Positions 56,836-64,000 of a DNA stretch of 64,000 nucleotides are shown in pieces. The DNA comes from Phascolarctos cinereus (Eukaryota > Chordata > Mammalia > Diprotodontia > Phascolarctidae). A model generated the notes under the pieces. It saw nothing but the letters and a program-made list of their open reading frames with translations. It made no database searches and was not told the DNA's origin. The first letter of the stretch is position 1. Every line of letters begins with the position of its first letter. The stretch is taken from assembly GCF_002099425.1 (NCBI RefSeq), contig NW_018344215.1:2333001-2397000 (forward strand), read 5' to 3'. The translations under genes and the position numbers were made by a program.

Positions 56836-58160
56836 TTCTCTGTAGCAGGAGTGAAAATGGAACCTAAGGCCAACAACTGAAAGGTACATAACTTGATCTG
56901 ATATTTCCTCAATGTTAGCTGAAAGGAGATTCTTCAGGAAAGGACATAGACCTCTCCATCCCAGGACTCTCAAGTACCTGTTAGTTTTTTTAAAGCTTGG
57001 TAACTTGCAGCCTTGTAGCTTTTGAGTGAAAGTCCACTTTGCTTAATGATATTTTGGTGTTTCAGATGTTACAAAGTCTCAGACCTTCAAAAATAATCAA
57101 GCAACAAACATGAATGACAATGGGAAAAATTATTTTTGTTGATGATCAAGAAGAAAGAGAATACAGAGAGCTCACCCCGTATTGTGACCTTGCAGAGACT
57201 TGTTTCCCTTATGTGAAATGTGAAAGGGAAAAAGATCATTGCCCCATTGACTATCTGTGATATGGGGAGTTTCTCAGAATCATAGATTTTGATGGGTTAA
57301 CCAAGAATCAAGAACCACAGGAAGGTGACAGAGTTTCCTTGACAAGAAATCCAGCACAAATGAGCTAGTTGAATTTTAAGAGGAATAGAGTCATAGCTGG
57401 ACAGATAATAAGCAGGGGATGGAATTACATTTTCAAGAAATTTTTAATAGTGTTTCACATAGTAGGCTGCCAAAACAAAATAAGTTGCTAAGGATTGAGG
57501 GAATATTTTGTTATGGGCAAAGAGCTATCCTGCAAGCTAGGAAACGTCGGGTAAAGATAAGTGGTTATGTGTTTGGATGGAAAGAATTTAGCATTTCCAA
57601 GAATTTTAGCTAAAAGTGGCCTTATATAACATCTATAAATCCTTCAAGAGAGGGCATAGCTACTGAAATCTCTATGTTACTGTGTGACATCCAGCAAGCT
57701 TGCCAACTGAGTCTGTTTACACTAGAGTACTTTGCAATAAGGAGGTGGACTGAGAGGCCCTGCAGTGTTGGCATTATTCTTTTACTTCCATAATAGAAAA
57801 TGGTGTGATTTCTAACAAAACACCAGGGTTTGGAGGAGACGGGGGGGGGAGGAAATTGTTATCCTCAGGTACAGTCATGGAGTCATTAGTCATTATGCAC
57901 ATATATCTATATAGATATGAGTGAAAAATGTTTGTATCTTGGAGTCAAAAACCTATTGGAGGGTCAGAATAGTTGCTTGAAACTGGAAATCTAGTGAAAT
58001 TTATGAGGAATTATTGTTATATCATGGGGGGACTTTGAGCAAACAGGGAAGGATCATGCAGGATCTAGAGCGGGAAAAAGTAAGGGTACCTATATTACCT
58101 TCCTTAAAGGCTTGTGAGGAATAACAACCAAAAAGAAAGTATAATTCATTATTTCTTCTT
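56836..58160. other. Unique or unassigned sequence
   Basis: No gene. A G run of ten lies at 57841-57850. A 64-codon plus-strand frame at 57419-57613 is basic but unrecognised. Confidence 0.35.
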
Positions 58161-58180
58161 CAAGCTATAGATAGATATGC

Positions 58181-58181
58181 C

Positions 58182-58224
<43 letters not shown>

Positions 58225-58266
58225 GTCCGTCCATCTGTCTGTATGTATGTATGTATGTATGTATGT
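58181..58266. repeat. (CTAT)n-(GTAT)n compound microsatellite
   Basis: Eleven CTAT units pass through CTGT/CCGT variants into seven GTAT units. The left flank contains atagatagatatg, so it can pair with the CTAT block. Confidence 0.95.
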
Positions 58267-58315
58267 CTACCTGCTATCTATCTATGATAAGTCCTAAGAT
58301 TATCAATTCCAACTT

Positions 58316-58420
58316 AGGAAAGGAATCACCAAATCTGAGCGGGAAGGAATCTCAGATTCCAATTGGTCCAAAAAGAAATTAAATCTTCCTTACCTAAAGA
58401 CATCTAAGGTTTTCAATCCA
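58316..58420 (-). repeat. Possible L3 fragment
   Basis: Reads gaaggaatctcagattccaa and ttggtccaaaaagaaattaa, with weak similarity to the reversed L3 end. Confidence 0.3.
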
Positions 58421-59337
58421 TTCTGCAATCCATTTCCATTTTATGGGAGAGTTTATCCCATTCACATTCACAGTTATGATTACTATCTGTGTGTTTTTAT
58501 CCATCCTTTTTCCCCTCTAGTTATACTTTTCTTTCTCCTTTTTCCTTTCGCCCCTTCACTAGTGTTTTGCTTTTGACCACCACCTCCTCCCCTTCCCCCT
58601 TTTATTATCCCTTTCCCTTTTCTTCCTCTTTACTCTTACTTCTTCTTCCCTCCCTTCTCCCCCCCACCACTTTTCTTTCCCCTTTTCCCTCCTACTGCCT
58701 GTAGGGCACGTTAGATTTCTATACCTAACTGATTATATTATGCCCTTCTTAAGCCAAATCTGATGAAAGTAGGGTTCAAACAATGCTCCCCCCCCTTCTT
58801 TCCCTCTGCTGGAATAGGATTATGTGTCTTTTCCTGCCATGTATTTTACCCTTGTCTGCCTCCTCCTTTCTCAGTACCTTTTCTAAGATCAGATTGATCC
58901 ACTTATTTGGATCCATTTAGCCCACTTGATTAAATTTTTTTTTATCATTACATCAAAGTCAACTAATATCCACCCTCTTTATATATACTCCTTTAACAAG
59001 GTATAATAACAATACAGTTCTCAAGGGTTGGAAGTATCATATTCCCTTGTAGGGGTTTAAACAGTCCCCCCCGTTATTAACAACATATTGTATCTTTCTG
59101 TCCCATTTACCTTTTTAAGTCCTTCTTGAGTCCTGTACTTGAAGATCAAATTTTTATTGAGCTCTGGTCTTTTTATCAGGAAAGTTTGGAAGTCTATTTC
59201 ATTGCTGCTTCCCCTCTTTCTTCTAGTTCAGGTGCTCCAGGGTTTTTTTTTCCTGGGGTGATATTTTCTGGGTTTTTAGAGGTTGATAGGGGAGAATGAG
59301 AGCAACTACCTTTTCACTCTGCCTTCTTGGCTCCCAG
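58421..59337 (-). repeat. L1 5-prime region joined to ORF2 start
   Basis: On the minus strand it begins gggagccaagaaggcagagt (near 59335), typical of a marsupial L1 5-prime end. It then has a long purine-rich part (58500-58800) and reaches taatcataactgtgaatgtg with aatgggataaactc near 58490. That is the start of ORF2, followed by aatggattgcagaatggatt. Only about 850 bases lie between, too few for 5-prime UTR plus a full ORF1, and no ORF1-like frame is seen. Confidence 0.7.
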
Positions 59338-59374
59338 AAGTGGAACTGAGAAGGGGATTTCTTTATGAAGACAG

Positions 59375-59530
59375 ACTAATGAAAATCCTAGAACTGAAAG
59401 CTAAAAAGCACTTCAAAATCACTACTTAGCACATTTGTGGTAATGATGAGGACACTGAGGCTCAGAAATATGAAGTGACCAACCTCAGGCATCATGGCTA
59501 TTTAGTGGCAAATGCAGGAAATTACTGACA
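59375..59530 (-). repeat. tRNA/CORE SINE with L3-like tail
   Basis: Reads cctagaactgaaagctaaaa, gatgaggacactgaggctca and agtgaccaacctcaggcatc in reversed order. Strongly worn. Confidence 0.6.
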
Positions 59531-60039
59531 TTGAAAGTATCTGTAGTTAGAAGGAATACTAAATTATATAAAATTTTCAAAAGTGTGGATGTGATGAAAG
59601 TGGTGATATTCATTAAGTCTTAGAAAAGTGAAACTTACAACACTCTTCAAAGCTTGAACAGCATGATAAAATGAAAAGACCATTTGACCAGGAGTGGTGA
59701 ATGACCAGATTTGAGTCCTACTGTTTGACAATGGGCAAGTCAGCAACCCCCCTCCCCATTTCAGTATTGCCTGTAGCAATGGTCTTAAAGGCTTGTGAGG
59801 AACAACAACAGAAAAGTCCAATTCATTTTTTTTTTTTGTGAATGATGCCTCAACAAATAAAGTGCCTATCTTTCTTGTTGTTAATTTTATTTAAAAAAAA
59901 AGAATTGCAGTGAGAGTTCTGTTGAAGTTAGGGTCTTAAAGGAATGTTGTTTGTTTGTTTGCCTGCTTTTTTAAGTCAATATTACAGTCATCCTGGATCC
60001 ACACAGGGGGACTGAGAATAGAGTGAGCTATCCACAGTC
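59531..60039. other. Unassigned sequence
   Basis: No gene. A SINE scrap may lie at 59690-59760. Confidence 0.3.
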
Positions 60040-60440
60040 CTAGTGCTGATTGCTGTTTCATCTAGACTTGGAGAGAATGTTGACAGTGTTATGGATGAAT
60101 AATGTTATACATTTAAAAACATTATCTTTAATGACATTGATCCCTACTCTAAGCCAAAATAATTTTGCTGTTTTCAGTATCATTCATTGGCAATCCTATG
60201 TTTTACATTTAGCCAAATACGCTAGCAAGAATATGTTTTCATTATGTGGAAGCTGGGCAAGTCCAACTTTTAGATCATTGACAGGATGACTATGGGAGGG
60301 ATGGAAAAACCCACACAGCCAGGAGAAGGGTGACTGTTTGTTTTGTCCGGACATGTTTACAAGCAGGCTTCTGGAAGATTGTAGCAAAATCAGGCCCTTT
60401 TCTCTCTTGGTTTAAATATGCTTTGACATCCATATATGTT
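60040..60440. other. Unique sequence, candidate conserved non-coding element
   Basis: No repeat recognised. Words such as gacagtgttatggatgaata, ccaaaataattttgctgttt and gggtgactgtttgttttgtc give it the look of constrained non-coding DNA. A 79-codon frame at 60050-60289 is not supported. Confidence 0.35.
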
Positions 60441-61469
60441 GCCCTTTTGGGAAATGATCAATGATAGTAAGTGATATTTTGAAACAGCCCTGCAAATAGG
60501 TGTTATTGATTCATGCTGTGCTCAATTTATCCCAAGTAACTCATTAAAAAGACTGATTTCATTTATTTCATTCCGTATTATGCCTTGCTAGGGGTGGCTA
60601 AATAAGTAGTCAGTCACATAGGGCTACAATGGCACGTATATTTATTGTAGGTCTTTGAAATAAAGTTAATTGCATCAGGAAGATTGGGGAAATGCAGAAA
60701 CAAAGACAAAGACAGACCACAAATGACCACAAATTAGCACAGTGATCATAAAGAGTGAGTTGTATTTGCACTGAAAGATGGACTTATAAAAATGAGTCAC
60801 TCTAAAACTGAAACTCCTTTTTCATCAAAGAATGGTGGGTCAAGATTAGCTTAACCTAAAGTGAAAGAAAGTTATAGAGAAATGCCAGCTAGTTCCCAAA
60901 CATTGGAGAAATCTAAAAACACTTGCACTCTTTCTGTGCTTTGCTCAGGAGGTCAAGACTCCTTTAAAAGGAGGAGAACATTCACTCTTATCTGAAACCA
61001 GAGGACTATTCCATTTATCTTAGCAGTAAGCAACAATAACATCAGTTATAACTACATAGAATAAGCAGCCAGCAGCTGATCATTTGTATGGACCAAAGGT
61101 AGCTTAGCATAGGGTTCTTAGGATGAATTAATAGTCAACTCTCTGTGTCCATTGTTACTTTTGAGAGGAAAGACAGGGGTTTGTGAAGAGAATCCTGAAG
61201 TCGTTTACATAACCCTTTGAAGAAGCAAGGAAGTAAAGAAGATAACAGATCATACCAATGGAACAAGTGACTGAAAGCATAACATGGGAGAGCAGAGGGC
61301 ATCAGTTGTGAGGGATATGAGAGTCAGGTTCAGGGAGAGAAAACATGATGGATATCAGTTTCTGAAATCTGGATCCACAAGCTGACTTTTAAAATATTCA
61401 ATTCAATTCATCAACCATTAAATATAAACGGGATAAAGACAGGAAATAAAGGTAGAATACTAGATTCAG
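60441..61469. other. Unique sequence
   Basis: No gene or repeat recognised. Confidence 0.35.
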
Positions 61470-61660
61470 TGCTGGAAGGAGATTCAAAGGCCTTCCAGTC
61501 CAATTTCATGATTTAAAGAAAAGAAATAGAGGCCCAGAGAGGTAAGGGGATTTATTCCTTGTCATGAAATATCTGAAAGGGAGAATAGAGATTGTGCTAT
61601 TGAAACTCAGGTCCTCTGATCCCAAATCCCAAGGTCCTTCCCATTACCCCACATTACTTT
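61470..61660 (-). repeat. tRNA/CORE SINE with L3-like tail
   Basis: Reads agtgctggaaggagattcaa, agaaatagaggcccagagag, aaactcaggtcctctgatcc and cccattaccccacattac in reversed order. Confidence 0.75.
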
Positions 61661-61682
61661 TAGACTGTATATTCTGTTCTTT

Positions 61683-61970
61683 GTGGGATCATAGGGCCAT
61701 AGCTGGAAGGGATCTAGTCTAGTCTTATCCTTTTGCAGAATAAGAAACTGAGGCCTAGGGGGGTTGCAATGTAAGTTCTATGAAAGTAGCAATTGTATTA
61801 TTATTTGTGATTGTGTCACAACAACACTTAGCACAATGTCTGATACATAGTAGGCATTCAAAAATACTTGTTAATTGATTTATTGATTAATTAAGTGAAT
61901 TGCCCAAAGTCACCCAGCTAGTAGGTGGGATTTGAAGCCAGATCCTTTAACTCCGAAGGCAATGTATTTT
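61683..61970 (-). repeat. tRNA/CORE SINE with L3-like tail, interrupted
   Basis: The first part, 61683-61768, reads atagggccatagctggaagg and agaaactgaggcctaggggg. The second part resumes at about 61892 with tgaattgcccaaagtcaccc and ggatttgaagccagatcc. An L2 end lies in the gap. Confidence 0.75.
61769..61891 (+). repeat. L2 3-prime end nested in a SINE
   Basis: Reads gtaagttctatgaaagtagc, cttagcacaatgtctgatac and gtaggcattcaaaaatactt, then ttgattgatt-type tail units. It splits the SINE described above. Confidence 0.8.
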
Positions 61971-62564
61971 CTTCTGTTTCATGCTGTGAGAATTTCTTAG
62001 AAAATATTTTCTAGGACCAGAGTAAATAATGAGTGTTCACTATCTGCGTTTATACCAGGTAACATAGGACATCAGGCTCAGGATATAATTCAGCACTGTT
62101 ATCTAAACCTAGGTTACGTCTTGTTTATGGATAATCTATTCAGGTTTCATTAACATGAAATAAATGATAATTTTCTACACTATTAGTTCTGTCTTTTGTG
62201 GGAGGAAATTGATTTTTCCTGATTTGGGTGGGTGAAGTTCCAGAGGATTCTTTTGCTGCTGCTTTGGAAAATGAATGAAGGAGCATGAAAGAGTGATGAA
62301 GGGAACAGCATCGAAAAGGGAAGACAGCTGCATTTAAAGATGGCAATCAAAACCAGACACAAGAGAAGGATATCAGAGCCTGTATTGCTAAGAGTGGTCA
62401 AGGAGTTTTTAAATAAGTTATCCAAGCCAAAGATACAGTATGGCTTATAGAACTTTTAGGGGCAGAATGTTAAGATTAATTAAGACCATAACATGATGAT
62501 TATCTCTCAGTTTTCTTATGTTTGGAAATCATCTGTTTTGATATGTGAATTCATAAGTCAGAAA
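61971..62564. other. Unassigned sequence
   Basis: Two minus-strand frames (68 and 80 codons) at 62140-62425 are unrecognised. No repeat seen. Confidence 0.3.
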
Positions 62565-63050
62565 GTTTTTTTTAACTTTTTAAAAATGTTTTTATTTATT
62601 GTTAAATATTTTCCCAATTACATTTTAAAAAATTAATATTCATTTAATTTTTTGAGTCCCAAATTATCTCCCTCCTTTTCACCAGTCCCCCACTCTTTGA
62701 GAAGAAAAGCAATATATCAATTATATTTGTGAAGTCATGCAAAATACATTTCCATATTAGCCATGTTGCAAAAGAAAACACCCATAACCCCCCTCCAAAA
62801 AGAACATGAAAAAAGCATTCTTCAATCTGTATTCAGAGCTCATCAGTTCTCTCTCTAAAGGAGGGTAGTATTTTTCATCATGGATCCTTTGGAATTGTCT
62901 TCTATTATTGTCTTGATCAGAGGATCTAAGTCTTTCAGAATTGATTATCATTACAATATTGCTGTTACTGGGTACAGTGTTTTCCTGGTTCTGCTCACTT
63001 CACTTTGCATCAATTCACAGAATGCTTCCCAGGGGCTTTTTTTCTGAACC
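62565..63050 (-). repeat. L1 3-prime end
   Basis: Reads tgttaaatattttcccaatt, ccatattagccatgttgcaa, attcagagctcatcagttct, gctgttactgggtacagtgt and ctgctcacttcactttgcat. This is the reversed 3-prime end of marsupial L1, truncated at its 5-prime side near 63050. Confidence 0.75.
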
Positions 63051-63094
63051 ATCCAATCAAGATCTCTTTCAACCCCATAGATAAACCACAAAGA

Positions 63095-63245
63095 AATGGC
63101 AACCTGGCTTCAAATTCCACCTCCATCACACACTGCTTATCTGTATCATCTTTGGAAAATCACTTCTTGCTGGAACTCAGTTAATAAGGAGGCTGAACTA
63201 AGTGGCCTCTGTCATCCAATTTAGCCCCAGATCTGTGATGCCAAG
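63095..63245 (+). repeat. tRNA/CORE SINE with L3-like tail, worn
   Basis: Reads gcaacctggcttcaaattcc, tttggaaaatcacttcttgc and ggctgaactaagtggcctct. Confidence 0.6.
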
Positions 63246-63689
63246 ATCTTCAGGCCACTCACTACTTAACAAATTTTTTGGAATCATGTCACATTGAAAG
63301 TGCTTTCTTAACATGTCAGTCTTGCTCCTATCATTTTGACTCTTCGAGTCAGACCAAATCCACCTGTTTGTACTATTATCCAGCCCATATCTCTCCATTT
63401 TTCCTTGAAAGTGGCTCGAGAAGCTTGATCAAATGCCTTAATAACATATAGGCATGAAGCTTTCTTCTGATATGATTGTTCAGGAACATGACAGGAAATG
63501 AGGGAAGTGAAATAAAAGGAAATGAGACTAATCTACCATGATCTGTTTTGGAGGAAGTCTAACTGGTTCTTTGTGATCAGTTTCCTCTTTGACATGATCA
63601 CTGACATAGCAGCCTGGTAAGCTGGTAAGCAACCTGGTAGTGCTAGCATGATTGTACTCATAATACAGATATGGAAACAACCTCTGAGA
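63246..63689. other. Unassigned sequence
   Basis: Minus-strand frames of about 60 codons are unrecognised. No repeat seen. Confidence 0.3.
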
Positions 63690-63835
63690 AGTTACATGAA
63701 TTGCCTCAAGCAAGTCACTTAATTTATCTGGGCCTCAGTTTTCTCATCTGTAAAATAAAGAGGTTGGATGAGATAATCTCTAAGTTGTCTTTTAGCTCTG
63801 AATAGATAATCCTATGCTTCTATGATCCTATGCTA
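63690..63835 (+). repeat. tRNA/CORE SINE with L3-like tail
   Basis: Reads ctcaagcaagtcacttaatt, gggcctcagttttctcatct, ggttggatgagataatctct and atgcttctatgatcctatg. Confidence 0.75.
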
Positions 63836-64000
63836 TGTTGTCCTTTCTAAGACCTCAAAACATTTGGGGATGTCAAGAACTTTTGAAGATAGCCAATACA
63901 TAACTTTGGAGAAGGCTTAACTTGTTCCACCCAGCATTTTTGAGTTTCTCACTTAGCTCAGAAATTAGTTCCATCTAAAAAAATGAGGATAAAAAACAAT
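63836..64000. other. Unassigned sequence at window edge
   Basis: No repeat or gene recognised. Confidence 0.3.

Overview
The window reads as marsupial nuclear DNA, intergenic or intronic. The evidence is the repeat content. There are many copies of tRNA-headed SINEs that start with ggcagctaggtggc and contain the CORE-type stretch gagttcaaatccagcctcag. Three kinds of tail occur: an RTE/BovB-like tail (gtcatgaagagtcagacac then CAA-rich), a poly-A type (WSINE1-like) and L2-like or L3-like tails. Old L2 and L3 (CR1 clade) LINE pieces and L1 pieces of the marsupial type are also abundant. An Australian marsupial is my first guess because of the WSINE1-like copies, but I cannot fix the species.

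No host protein-coding gene is supported. The longest open frame is 151 codons, most others are under 100, and many of the listed-length frames lie inside microsatellites or SINEs. One short frame at 48236-48391 looks protein-like in composition but is unrecognised. No tRNA, rRNA or snRNA gene, CRISPR array or intact mobile element was found.

Layout: 1-13 kb is a mixture of SINEs, L2 and L3 fragments with two long (GA)n tracts. 13.4-15.2 kb is mostly unique sequence. 16.0-16.6 kb holds a probable solo LTR of an endogenous retrovirus in minus orientation. 17.7-20.9 kb has an AT-rich microsatellite, L2 and SINE copies. 21.3-22.2 kb is unique and could be conserved non-coding sequence. 23.6-23.8 kb holds a short hAT-type MITE with terminal inverted repeats and an 8-bp target duplication. 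24.6-25.6 kb and 40.4-41.7 kb are the two longest L2 copies; the latter still shows reverse-transcriptase motifs. 30.2-30.7 kb is an L1 3-prime end with an apparent 5-prime inversion. 36.0-36.6 kb is unique. 39.8-43.3 kb is rich in CA, GA and TG microsatellites. 46-51.5 kb is largely unassigned. 54.3-56.9 kb is dominated by AT-rich simple repeats. 58.4-59.3 kb is an L1 5-prime region that seems to lack ORF1. 62.5-63.1 kb is another L1 3-prime end.

Nothing here forms a gene system. What can be learnt is mostly about retroposon history, with at least three separate LINE machineries (L1, RTE, L2/L3) seen through their SINE partners, and a few stretches of unique sequence worth testing for conservation. 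All repeat assignments come from memory of consensus motifs, not from a database search, and element borders are accurate to perhaps 10-30 bases.
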